Shown: piece by piece, positions 56,501-64,000 of the stretch
How positions within the stretch are numbered: position 1 is the first letter of the stretch
Layout of the letters: every line of letters starts with the position of its first letter
DNA from: Paenibacillus oryzisoli
GTDB lineage: Bacteria; Bacillota; Bacilli; Paenibacillales; NBRC-103111
Reading direction: 5' to 3'
Assembly (NCBI RefSeq): GCF_001653565.1
Contig: NZ_LYPB01000044.1
Location: forward strand, 41,034 to 105,033
Length of the DNA stretch: 64,000 nt
Position numbers and translations under genes: made by a program
The notes under the pieces: model-generated
What the model saw: the letters and a program-made list of their open reading frames with translations, nothing else
The model's database searches: none
What the model was told of the DNA's origin: nothing

Positions 56501-59500
56501 AAAGATCCATAGGAATATCCATATTCGGTGTTTGAACAGCAAACACATAGAGATTCAGTGTGGCATCATACACATTTCCAGTAACCGATGCTAAAGGGAA
56601 TTTGAGATAAGCACGTCTGTTATTTCCTGTATTTTTGTTCGTATCACTCGGCGTAACACCCGCCGCATTCTTATAACGAAGATAGGCAATATTATTGTTC
56701 GTACCTGCTCCTCCAAATGTTGCTGGCGCTTGGATGAAGGTATCATCGCTCGGGAACAGAATTTGCTGCGTTCTAGTCACTCCTGGAAAGGTTGTTACCG
56801 TGACCGAAGGTCCGCCCGCGCTCCAATTCCCCGTTGCATCACGAGCTTCAATGCGGAATACATAGTTCCCACCTGCAGTCAGATTGGTTGCAGCATAAGT
56901 CTGTTCAGACCCATAGACATCCGCAATGACGCTGTTGTTCTGATATACCCGGTAACCGGATACATCCATGTTATCAACGGCTGGCGTCCAGTTTAACGTT
57001 ACCGTGTGATCAGTTAAGGCACTGTACGTCAACATACGGTTATTCGGCCACTGCGGTGCTGAGTTATCCGCTCCTATAAGCGTTTTAACCGTACTTACCG
57101 GCCCCGTTACAGACCAGTTATTACTGCTATCTCCAGCTTCTACTTTGAAGGAATAGCTAGTGTTAGGAGCTAACCCGTTCACTAGGAATTGTTGCGCTGT
57201 GCCTGGCAATGTCACCAGCTCTTGATTCCCTTGATATACACGATATGCTGTCACTCCGCGTGCGTCCTGTGCGGTGTTCCAGTTTAATTGCACACTAGTT
57301 GCTGTGGTTTGTGAGGCATTAAGTTGAGCTGACGATGCCCACGCGGGAGCGGTAACATCCTTCACACCGAGCGTTTGGAATGTAACGATCGGGCCACCCG
57401 CGGACAAATTCCCCTCAGCGTCCTTCGCTTCAATACGAACGGTATAGAGACTGTTCTCAGTTAGATGACTCAACGTATAAGCAGGTGCAACCGAGTCTCC
57501 TAGGATTTGACCGTTAACGTAAATGCGATAGCCTGCAACACCATCATTATCAACGGCTGCCGGCCAAGCTAACGTAGCCCCTGTCTCCGTTATATTGGCA
57601 TTGTCTATGGCGATAAATGAGCCCTTGTTCCAGCCAGGTCGCGTTGCATCCGCTGCCGATCCTGTTGCAGTTTGAATATCTGGGCTAGGAAGCGAAAGAT
57701 TGCCATTCGCATCTACTGCTTGGACACGCAGCACATAAGTTTGCCCCGGTGTTAGTCCTGTCACATCATAGCTCGTCACATTCGCTGTCGTTTGTGTCAG
57801 GAGGATGCCGTCTTTATAGATGTGATACCCCGCCACATTCAGATTGTCATGAGCAGCTGGCCAACGGAATGTCACCGAAGTCGGCGTTGTCTCCGATACG
57901 GCAAAGGTGCTGCCATACGGCCAAACTGGTGCTGTGATTTCTGCCTGTTGAGCAGGTACAGCTAGAGGCACGAAAATTTCCGTCGTTCCACCTTGCAAGG
58001 GTACTCCCCATACAACGGAAACTTTGTTATCCTGCCCTTGCAATAATGATGCTTTAACCGTCTGACTTACCCCGTCCTTCGTGACGATAATGTCATAATC
58101 CCCATAGAATCCACGCGTTCGGTACTGGCCAATGGCATCCGTTGTGCCCGTCACGTCCGTCCACCATGCTCCGTAGATCAGATTGCGCCACTGCTCGCCT
58201 GAAGGCTTCAACGTCCAATTGCTGCGGAATAACGGAGCGTTATTCTGCCAATGGGCGCCATCCCAGAATCCCCACATCGTGAACGATGTCACATTCGGAT
58301 GACTGAACGAAGCAAGCAAGATATCCCGTGTAAATTTCCCTTGAATATCTTCCTTCGGCGAATTCACGTCAAATTCCGTAATGGCAATTTCAGGCGCATA
58401 CTGCGTAAAATGCGTAAGCTGATTGTAGAACGCCATCGGACTAACCGGCGTACTGCCGAAATGCGCTTGAATGCCTACCCCATCTATAGGAGCGCCGTTA
58501 TCTTTCATCGCTTGCAGAATGTTTGAGAAATTCTGGATCACAGGCGCATCTACGCCAAGAATTTGCGTTTCATTCACATACAGCTTAGCCGCTGGATCCG
58601 CTTCTTTGGCCATTTTGAACCAATTCGCCATCAGCGCGCCCTGGTCTGTATACGTACTTCGGATCATGCTGTTCAGCACAGGTTCATTCAGCACGTCCCA
58701 GTTGTATAATCTTCCTCTGAAGAGGCCTGCCAGCTCATGGAAATGATCTTGAATACGTCTCTCAAGCGCTGTCTTATTGCCCACCATACCTGGGATATCT
58801 GCGGGTACGCGCGTAGAACCATCCCACAACAGAGCATGTCCGCGAATATCAAATCCGTTGTAACCCAACCAATTATAGAGATTTACGGTGCGGCTTCGAT
58901 CTTGTTCCCACCATTGCCACTTCATTTCATTTTCCATAACGACCGAATTAAAATTCTCTTTAAGCTTAGTTCGATACGTTTCTGCATTAGCATCCGTACC
59001 ATTAATCATCGTACTATTGACAGCTGTACCAAACTTAAAGTCATGCTTCGTCATCTTCACATGGACATCTGCACCCTGGATGGGAAGACCGCTGGCATCC
59101 TTCACCTCAACCTGCATATCCCCTTTACGGATCTGCTCAATACGCTGATTGGCTTTTGCGCGCCAAGGAGCGTCTTCTTCCATGCCATCGTAAATAACTG
59201 GCGTGCTCGGCAAGTTCTCAAATGTAACCGCTTTCTTATAGTTCACGACTTTCAGATTGCCGATTTCGATCTCCTGTGGCTTATAGCCAAGACGGAACGC
59301 AATCTGCGGAGTGTTCGCTTCCATCAACAAAGCAGCTTTAATCGGCACAATGAATTTCTTCCATTGTGTAGGAACCGTTATCGTCTCGGTAATCGACTTC
59401 TCAAAATTCCCTCTTTTCTCCATCACCAAAGCGACTGTACCTTCGGCCGTTTCAACCGTGGATCGCAGCGTTCTCGCGTAGAATGTTGCCAGAATCACAT

Positions 59501-59831
59501 CGTCTTTCTCAATACTCGCTTCAATTGGAAGCACATATTGCAAAAGATACGTACTAGCTGGCTGCACGTTCGTCGCAAAGCGTAATGCCTCTGTAAACGC
59601 TTGCCCTTCTACAGTTGAGTTTGCAACCGTTCCATACAATGCAGCCTCCGGGTTGAGCGCCGCTCCCTGCATGCGAATATCAGAAATAAGAATCTCACTG
59701 CCAGGCAGTTGACCCAATTCCTCTTCCGTCAGCACCTGTGCTAAGGAAACCTTGGGTTGGAACGGTACAACCAGCATCGCGCTGATTAACAGGAGAGGGA
59801 GTAGTCTCCCCATTATCCCCATTCTCATCAT
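53538..59831 (-). CDS. Giant SLH-anchored GH10 endo-xylanase with nine fibronectin-type modules
   Basis: About 2097 residues. In order: signal peptide (1-32); carbohydrate-binding-like beta domain (about 35-215); GH10 barrel (about 230-610) with acid/base E383 (WDVLNEPVLN) and nucleophile E486 (AITEFDVN); four fibronectin-III-like modules (about 630-1020); a DNRLRE/CBM-like module (about 1025-1205, FPSDDTFIQAP...AYLKFPL); five more fibronectin modules (about 1206-1685); a beta-rich region (about 1690-1915); and three SLH repeats. GTG at 59834 precedes the ATG at 59831. It cuts xylan while tethered to the wall, feeding the importer encoded upstream. Confidence 0.93.
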   Translation of the reverse strand: MMRMGIMGRLLPLLLISAMLVVPFQPKVSLAQVLTEEELGQLPGSEILISDIRMQGAALNPEAALYGTVANSTVEGQAFTEALRFATNVQPASTYLLQYVLPIEASIEKDDVILATFYARTLRSTVETAEGTVALVMEKRGNFEKSITETITVPTQWKKFIVPIKAALLMEANTPQIAFRLGYKPQEIEIGNLKVVNYKKAVTFENLPSTPVIYDGMEEDAPWRAKANQRIEQIRKGDMQVEVKDASGLPIQGADVHVKMTKHDFKFGTAVNSTMINGTDANAETYRTKLKENFNSVVMENEMKWQWWEQDRSRTVNLYNWLGYNGFDIRGHALLWDGSTRVPADIPGMVGNKTALERRIQDHFHELAGLFRGRLYNWDVLNEPVLNSMIRSTYTDQGALMANWFKMAKEADPAAKLYVNETQILGVDAPVIQNFSNILQAMKDNGAPIDGVGIQAHFGSTPVSPMAFYNQLTHFTQYAPEIAITEFDVNSPKEDIQGKFTRDILLASFSHPNVTSFTMWGFWDGAHWQNNAPLFRSNWTLKPSGEQWRNLIYGAWWTDVTGTTDAIGQYRTRGFYGDYDIIVTKDGVSQTVKASLLQGQDNKVSVVWGVPLQGGTTEIFVPLAVPAQQAEITAPVWPYGSTFAVSETTPTSVTFRWPAAHDNLNVAGYHIYKDGILLTQTTANVTSYDVTGLTPGQTYVLRVQAVDANGNLSLPSPDIQTATGSAADATRPGWNKGSFIAIDNANITETGATLAWPAAVDNDGVAGYRIYVNGQILGDSVAPAYTLSHLTENSLYTVRIEAKDAEGNLSAGGPIVTFQTLGVKDVTAPAWASSAQLNASQTTATSVQLNWNTAQDARGVTAYRVYQGNQELVTLPGTAQQFLVNGLAPNTSYSFKVEAGDSSNNWSVTGPVSTVKTLIGADNSAPQWPNNRMLTYSALTDHTVTLNWTPAVDNMDVSGYRVYQNNSVIADVYGSEQTYAATNLTAGGNYVFRIEARDATGNWSAGGPSVTVTTFPGVTRTQQILFPSDDTFIQAPATFGGAGTNNNIAYLRYKNAAGVTPSDTNKNTGNNRRAYLKFPLASVTGNVYDATLNLYVFAVQTPNMDIPMDLYQTGDNWSEAGATPVNWLNKPVDGSKITSTFVRNANYWKTFSVTSQVATELRGDGTISFKLQDDAWLDQNVDIHSKEATGANVIYKPYLSVGTEQMPVDTTAPTWSSGTLSATQVQPLGATLTWSNAQDQRGINGYTIYRNGTAIATVGSDVYSYGVTGLTPATAYTFKVEARDASLVSTTGPATSLTTPSADIQAPTWSGAAVLSTQNVSRFGVTLQWPAASDQYGIAAYDIYNGNSVVGTVYGDVQTYKATGLTAGTAYDFHVSARDAAGNRAAGLGIQVTTLAPDTAPPTWSPNSALTVSGITSSGLHLNWPTASDDTETYAYRVEQNGVEIAHVANDVRSYYVNGLDANTQYPFSVIAMDQAGNASLPLQLTTSVYKLDTITPQWPTGSRIHSAKLSDRENLEWDRATDNAGIEWYVVYRNGVQIAQVDATYTSYSIMGTPDGAAVYKVEAKDYVGNATVFGPSTDDPEIPIPSDTTAPGWPAGSALTQGNVTSNTIQLSWSQAIDRIGVTQYKLLMNGNVVTTTPNTTWQVTGLTADRAYDFKVEAADAANNWSSNGPTLLVRTQTVLAPTGPSTGTGTQAEIGKPTITLNNGEAKITFPATSVTTKDGKATASIDKTTLEEAFKQMAAQAGGTSSKVTLQVPQVAGANSYALELPTAYLTQQASTHELVISTELGTVVLPSHMFANNAAAAGQPTLTINISRGELPAQTDLKGRAGVVIDLQFTASGQPLQFENKDASVSVSIPYVLSPEEKAHPELVNVWYVNAQGAAQLVPTGRYNTATGSMEFSANHFSMYAVSYNKPAFQDLASTTWAQKAIEMLAAKGIIQGVTAQAFNPTAAITRADFTKLLVETFGLQATVETRFTDVQNGAYYERAVGIASKLGIFNGVDDQHFNPQANITRQDMFVMITRALKQVNKSLPTANNASNFMDGADIASYAVQAVNALVQQGLVEGSAGKVNPLGHTTRAETAVMLHRLFQFIYQ

Positions 59832-59880
59832 CACCTATCTCATCCTTCCTTCATTTACATCCATCATTCATAAAAGAGGA

Positions 59881-59916
59881 CCCACCTGAGCAAGTATTCT
59901 ACCAGCTTCAGATGGG
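59881..59916 (-). terminator. Weak intergenic hairpin between lipoprotein and xylanase genes
   Basis: CCCATCTGA and TCAGGTGGG (one G-T pair) on the minus strand, followed by TCCTCTTTTA. Probably partial termination or mRNA protection after the lipoprotein gene. Confidence 0.4.
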
Positions 59917-59935
59917 TAAATTCCAAACGACTATC

Positions 59936-61504
59936 TTACTTCTTACGGTTAGCGTTATACCAGTCCGTCAATTCCTTAATCGCTTTGTCTCCACCTTGTT
60001 TCTTCCAGTTCGCTACGTACTCATCGAAGTAGTCCAGCGGCTTCTCGCCGAGAATAATTTTGGCTGCAGCTTCTTGGAAGGAACCTTTATAGCCAAGATC
60101 TGCGTTCTTCGTCAACGTTTCCGAAGGCGGCATGCCTGCCGTTGGATTCGGGATACCTTCTTTACGGGACGTTTCGATCGTTTGAATCAGCTTGTTGTAC
60201 GCTTCATCATTATTGATTAATACTTTCTGAGCTTGCTCATGGAAACCATGCATTTGGAACACCGCAGAACGCCATTTCAAATCAGGATCCTTGTCTGCAT
60301 TGTACTTCAGTGTTGTACCTTCTTTGGTATAGGATTGCCCTTCAATGCCAAGCTCCGTGAACAATTGCCCTTCTTCCGAAACGAGCCAATCGAACATTTT
60401 CACAACAGCCTCAGGATTTTTCGTATCTTTGTGTACGACAAACGTTTTCAATACTGGCTTCTCCACGCGTCCCAATTTCCCATCATAGCCTTCACCTCTT
60501 GGCGTAGAAATGCCAAGTACGTTAGGCTTCTTATCAGGAAGCAATTTGCTAAGCTCTTTTTGCCAAGGATCCCATGCACCGAACACGACGTGATTCCACG
60601 AACCTACGAGGTCCGACTTGATTTTTTGATCCCAAATCGCCCGTGTGTTTGTCAGGAATTCAGTATCGATTAACTTTTCTTTATACATTGTGTTTAGCAT
60701 GCCCAACGCTTTTTTCATATTCGGATTCACATAACCAGGCATAACTTCATTATTGTAGAGACTGTTGGAGTCTAGATTCACACCGTACATGCCGAATATG
60801 TTATCTGCCCACTCAAACTTCTCACGGGAAGCAAAAGGAATCTCATCCTTCTTGCCGTTGCCATTCGGGTCTTTATCACGGAAAGCACGCAGCATATCCA
60901 GGAACTCAGCAGATGTCTTCGGTTCTTTAATGCCTAGCTTATCCATCCAATCCTTACGTACATAGATGACACGTTCCGCTGGTGCATTCCCTTGTGCCAA
61001 TTGTGGGATCGCGAGAATTTTGCCATTCAGCGTAACCGCGTCCCAAGCGGATTGCGGGATGTTCTTCTTCAAATTCGGTCCGTATTTATCGATTAATGGC
61101 TTCAAATCCATCGCTAATCCATTGATAACAAGATCAGAAGTCTCAATGCCCCAAACCATGTGAACGTTAGGAATATCACCGGAAGCGAACTTCAATTTCA
61201 GCTGATCCATATAATTTTCATGCGGGAGGAAGGTGATGTTTAGCTCTGTATTTGTTTTTTGAGCGAGATACTTGACGGTAGCTAGGTCCATCGACTTCCC
61301 TGCCGGAATCTGTTGGGCGTTATTGGAGACGAATAGGCTAATTTTCTCTGGTGCAGCCGGCGTCGTGCTTTGACTTGCAGCAGGTGTCACCGGTGTCTGT
61401 GTCGTTGCTGTCGTGGAGTTCTTATCCGAGGAACAGGCAACTGTTGCACCTGCCAGACATACCATACATACAAGCGTAACCATTTGTTTCATCTTTACTT
61501 TCAT
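59936..61504 (-). CDS. Extracellular solute-binding lipoprotein (locus C, xylo-oligosaccharide importer)
   Basis: About 522 residues. Lipobox ATVAC followed by a Ser/Thr/Pro tether. Body motifs: KFASGDIPNVHMVWGIE, VIYVRKDWMDKLGIKEPKT, the DPNGNGKKDEIPF motif, FTELGIEGQSYTKEG and DYFDEYVANWKKQGG at the C-terminus. AGGGAGGG precedes the ATG at 61504; the frame opens at 61531. Encoded between the permeases and the xylanase, so it most likely binds xylo-oligosaccharides. Confidence 0.93.
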   Translation of the reverse strand: MKVKMKQMVTLVCMVCLAGATVACSSDKNSTTATTQTPVTPAASQSTTPAAPEKISLFVSNNAQQIPAGKSMDLATVKYLAQKTNTELNITFLPHENYMDQLKLKFASGDIPNVHMVWGIETSDLVINGLAMDLKPLIDKYGPNLKKNIPQSAWDAVTLNGKILAIPQLAQGNAPAERVIYVRKDWMDKLGIKEPKTSAEFLDMLRAFRDKDPNGNGKKDEIPFASREKFEWADNIFGMYGVNLDSNSLYNNEVMPGYVNPNMKKALGMLNTMYKEKLIDTEFLTNTRAIWDQKIKSDLVGSWNHVVFGAWDPWQKELSKLLPDKKPNVLGISTPRGEGYDGKLGRVEKPVLKTFVVHKDTKNPEAVVKMFDWLVSEEGQLFTELGIEGQSYTKEGTTLKYNADKDPDLKWRSAVFQMHGFHEQAQKVLINNDEAYNKLIQTIETSRKEGIPNPTAGMPPSETLTKNADLGYKGSFQEAAAKIILGEKPLDYFDEYVANWKKQGGDKAIKELTDWYNANRKK

Positions 61505-61629
61505 CGAATAGACCCTCCCTAGTTTCTTCATTATAGTGTAGTTCGTTTCTCATATACATCTGGGTATTACTGGATTACGCTGCATCACCTCTCTCATGGA
61601 ATCAGGCTGACGCTCATTTCCGCATAACC

Positions 61630-62511
61630 TTATTCCTTGACTGAACCTAACAGTGCACCTTTAATGAAATGCTTTTGTAAAAATGGATACACAATGATAA
61701 TCGGAAGGGTAGCGATGACAATGGTTGCCATCTGCAACCCCTGTGGGGTTACTGCTGTTGAAAGCTCCAAAATGGATTGGCCTCCAGCAGAATCCATATC
61801 AAATTGTGAAATAAGCTTATATAGATACAATTGCAGGGGCTGCAGCTCGCGGTCAGTGATATACAATAATGGCCCTAGATAGTTGTTCCAATGCCCTACC
61901 GCGTAGAATAAAATCAGCGTCACATTAATCGGCATGGATAATGGCGCTACGATTCGCCACACGATGTTATACTCGGACATGCCATCCACGCGTGCTGCTT
62001 CAAAAAGCTCCTCCGGAATCGACCTCATGAAGGTGATGCACAGCATCATATTAAACGCGCTCAGCGCACCTGGGATAATGAGAGACCAGATACTGTTGAG
62101 CAGGCCTAGGCTTTTGATCAAAATGTACATCGGCACCATCGGCGCCTGGAAAATCATCGTGAAGATGATGAAAAGCAGAATCGCCTTGCGGCCGCCTAGC
62201 CACCCTTTGGATAGCGGATAGGAAGTAAGAATCGTGAGCGCCATGTTGATGGCCGTTCCAATCAATACGATCTGAATCGTGACCCCGAACGACCTCCAGA
62301 ACACCGCGTTGCGGATGACAAAGTCATAGTTGTGGAGATTGAAGCCAACTGGCCAAAGTGACACTTCAGAATGGATAATCGCTTCATTGGAGCTAAATGA
62401 GCCAGCGATGACATTCATTAATGGAATGGCAACTGCCGCACAAAAGAGTAATAAGAGAAGTGCATTCGCTGAGTCAAAAGCGATTTCACCTGGTGTTCGT
62501 TTAATTTTCAT
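61630..62511 (-). CDS. Carbohydrate ABC transporter permease, YtcP type (locus C)
   Basis: 293 residues. Six membrane segments; EAA region LFEAARVDGMSEYNIVWRIVAP; C-terminus FIKGALLGSVKE. AAAGGGGCG precedes the ATG, 15 bp after the LplB-type gene. Confidence 0.93.
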   Translation of the reverse strand: MKIKRTPGEIAFDSANALLLLLFCAAVAIPLMNVIAGSFSSNEAIIHSEVSLWPVGFNLHNYDFVIRNAVFWRSFGVTIQIVLIGTAINMALTILTSYPLSKGWLGGRKAILLFIIFTMIFQAPMVPMYILIKSLGLLNSIWSLIIPGALSAFNMMLCITFMRSIPEELFEAARVDGMSEYNIVWRIVAPLSMPINVTLILFYAVGHWNNYLGPLLYITDRELQPLQLYLYKLISQFDMDSAGGQSILELSTAVTPQGLQMATIVIATLPIIIVYPFLQKHFIKGALLGSVKE

Positions 62512-62526
62512 CGTTGTATCGCCCCT

Positions 62527-63486
62527 TTAATATAACCCTTCACCGGTTGTCCATTTACTCACACGGTTCGCAATGACGAGTAGGATAAAACCAATAACCG
62601 ATTTGAACAATCCGATGGCTGTCGTAATACTGTACTGACCTTGCAGAATACCTGCCCGATAGGTATATGTATCCAATACATCCCCTGTTTCAAATGTTGC
62701 CGGATTAAGAAACTGATAAATTTGCTCGAAGCCTGAGTCCATGATATGTCCCATTTTCAGCATAAGGAGAATCATGATGGCCGGCAGCAAGCCAGGTATC
62801 GAGATATGCAAGAACTGCTTCCACCGATTCGCGCCATCCATCCTCGCCGCTTCATATAAGGAAGGATTAATGCCCGCAAGCGCAGCGATGAAAATGATGG
62901 CGTTCCAGCCCATCTCCTTCCAGATGCCCGAGAAAATAATGATAGAACGGAAGTATTCCGGCTTCTGGAGATAGGCAACGGTTTCACCGCCGAAGGAGGA
63001 AATAACGTGATTGATAAGCCCTTGTGTAGGTGACAGCAACATGTATGTCAGTCCGAACACGATCGTCCATGATAAAAAGTGCGGTAAATACAGCACGGTT
63101 TGGGTGATTCGCTTGAAGGCCATCGATCGCACTTCATTAAGCATGATTGCCAGTAGGATCGGCAACGGAAAAGCGAACACAATCTGATATAAGCTAATTA
63201 ACAGCGTATTTCGGAGCAACCGTCCGAACTTGTCGTACGTGAATAGTTGATGGAACCATTTGAAGCCCACCCATTCACTACCTGTGAAGCCTTTGAAAAT
63301 GTTGTAGTCCTGAAAGGCGATGAAACTCGCCAGAAGTGGGACATACTTGAACACGAGGAAATACAGAAGTCCAGGAATCAGCATGATATAGAATGCTCGA
63401 TGCTGCAGGACGTATTTCCACCAACCTTTCTTCTTCGTTGCACTGGTTGACCGCTGGACAACCTCATTGACAGTAGCGGATTTCAT
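62527..63486 (-). CDS. Carbohydrate ABC transporter permease, LplB type (locus C)
   Basis: 319 residues. Six membrane segments; FKYVPLLASFIAFQDYNIFKGF near the N-terminus, EAA region LYEAARMDGANRWKQFLHISIP, C-terminus WTTGEGLY. First gene of the xylan importer, 38 bp after a good promoter. Confidence 0.93.
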   Translation of the reverse strand: MKSATVNEVVQRSTSATKKKGWWKYVLQHRAFYIMLIPGLLYFLVFKYVPLLASFIAFQDYNIFKGFTGSEWVGFKWFHQLFTYDKFGRLLRNTLLISLYQIVFAFPLPILLAIMLNEVRSMAFKRITQTVLYLPHFLSWTIVFGLTYMLLSPTQGLINHVISSFGGETVAYLQKPEYFRSIIIFSGIWKEMGWNAIIFIAALAGINPSLYEAARMDGANRWKQFLHISIPGLLPAIMILLMLKMGHIMDSGFEQIYQFLNPATFETGDVLDTYTYRAGILQGQYSITTAIGLFKSVIGFILLVIANRVSKWTTGEGLY

Positions 63487-63524
63487 CTGCTCTCACCTAC
63501 ACTATCTATTTGTCTTATGTGTTA

Positions 63525-63554
63525 ATTATAGGTTTCAAGACACGGGACCAACAA
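63525..63554 (-). promoter_or_regulatory. SigmaA-type promoter of the xylan locus
   Basis: TATAAT (63525-63530) and TTGTTG (63549-63554) on the minus strand with an 18-bp spacer, just upstream of the LplB-type gene. Confidence 0.6.
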
Positions 63555-63611
63555 TGAGGGCGGATGTCGATTTACTGTAGTAAAAGTCTTTTTATGGGGG
63601 GATATCCTTTA

Positions 63612-63701
63612 AACTAGCTAGCTCATGATACCTGAATCTCCCCCTGTCTCCTGTACCTAAATACCGCCACTCTAATCTCCCTATCCCTTAACTAGCTAGC
63701 T
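63612..63701. repeat. Short direct repeat, 78 bp apart
   Basis: AACTAGCTAGCT occurs at 63612-63623 and 63690-63701, each followed about 10 bp later by TGAATCTC. No further copies noticed nearby. Confidence 0.5.
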
Positions 63702-63745
63702 TTTCTGCTTGAATCTCTTCTGCGGAGTCGTCCAATCATAGAAAT

Positions 63746-63882
63746 AAATGGAAATTATACAGCTAATTCTCGCTGATTCGTCCGTTTATACGATATAGAT
63801 GGAAATTATGTAGTTAATTTGGCCAAATTAGATTGTTTCGGTAGATATGGCGTGATTTAACTGGAGAAAGTCCAGTTATTTG
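63746..63882. repeat. Dispersed hairpin element, copy 4 of 4 (TAACTGGA/TCCAGTTA family)
   Basis: Contains AAATGGAAATTATACAGCTA, AGATGGAAATTATGTAGTTA and a perfect terminal hairpin TAACTGGA-N5-TCCAGTTA (63858-63878) ending CCAGTTATTTG, as in copies 1 and 3. Confidence 0.6.
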
Positions 63883-63911
63883 CATCAAAGGTGTCTTTTG
63901 GGGGAATTTAG

Positions 63912-64000
63912 ATGGAAGAAAGAGTCGATTTCACAATTCAAATTGAAAAATTGGTTAGAGTTCTTACGTGGCCTAAGCATTCATTTTTTAAAATTATGCA
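63912..64000 (+). CDS. Possible start of a gene running off the right edge
   Basis: ATG with GGGGG 7 bp upstream opens a frame that stays open to the window end (about 29 codons, beginning MEERVDFTIQIEKLV). Too short to identify; it may also be chance sequence beside the repeat element. Confidence 0.3.
   Translation, partial: MEERVDFTIQIEKLVRVLTWPKHSFFKIM

Noticed and set aside
58737..59585. 282-codon plus-strand frame opposite the xylanase
   Set aside because: Antisense shadow of the GH10 domain; no domain and no ribosome site.

Overview
The window looks like chromosome from a Paenibacillus-like member of the Bacillota. The evidence is three separate YesM/YesN-type sensor kinase/AraC-type regulator pairs, each beside an LplB/YtcP/lipoprotein-type sugar ABC importer, together with SLH-anchored surface proteins, a giant multi-domain xylanase, strong AGGAGG-like ribosome sites and frequent TTG/GTG starts. 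No rRNA, tRNA, transposase, phage or CRISPR locus was recognised.

Layout. Positions 1-1537 hold the 5' part of a secreted protein with two near-identical modules; it runs off the left edge. Locus A (2330-8807, minus) is an importer (two permeases and a lipoprotein) followed by a response regulator and a sensor kinase. An aldo/keto reductase (9351-10325) stands alone on the plus strand. Locus B (10413-19092, minus) is kinase, regulator, lipoprotein, two permeases and a sulfatase, which points to a sulfated carbohydrate. A divergent AraC-type regulator follows (19404-20309), then a three-unit 113-bp repeat and a polysaccharide flippase. At 22499-26456 lies a sulfonate-sulfur operon (ssu) with a sigmaA-type promoter, a short leader ORF and an intrinsic terminator inside that ORF. 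The middle holds housekeeping and accessory genes: DinB-like and GNAT proteins, SelO, a three-gene set (ferritin-like, xylose-isomerase-like TIM barrel, DinB-like), an ECF sigma/anti-sigma pair divergent from a duplicated His-rich secreted protein, and a Na+/H+ antiporter. Two secreted proteins follow on the plus strand: a cohesin-like/dockerin/amidase fusion (39684-41855) and a cohesin-like/SLH protein (41999-43477). They look like a small surface-assembly pair. EcsAB, a chemotaxis receptor and a nine-unit 51-bp hairpin array come next.

Locus C (48959-63554, minus) is a xylan system: importer, lipoprotein, a roughly 2100-residue SLH-anchored GH10 xylanase with nine fibronectin-type modules, a kinase/regulator pair and a GH30 enzyme. 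The GH30 gene has a consensus CcpA cre site just upstream. The working model is that xylan is cut at the cell surface, oligosaccharides enter through the LplB/YtcP importer, the two-component pair induces the locus and CcpA represses it.

Intergenic DNA is unusually rich in repeats built from short perfect inverted repeats. Four families are visible: two about 183-bp copies with compensatory base changes, a 113-bp x3 array, a 51-bp x9 array, and a dispersed element with TAACTGGA/TCCAGTTA arms seen four times. These are the main sequence not explained by genes. Start positions below were chosen from ribosome-site spacing where several starts were possible. All functional calls come from reading the translated sequence, not from database searches.
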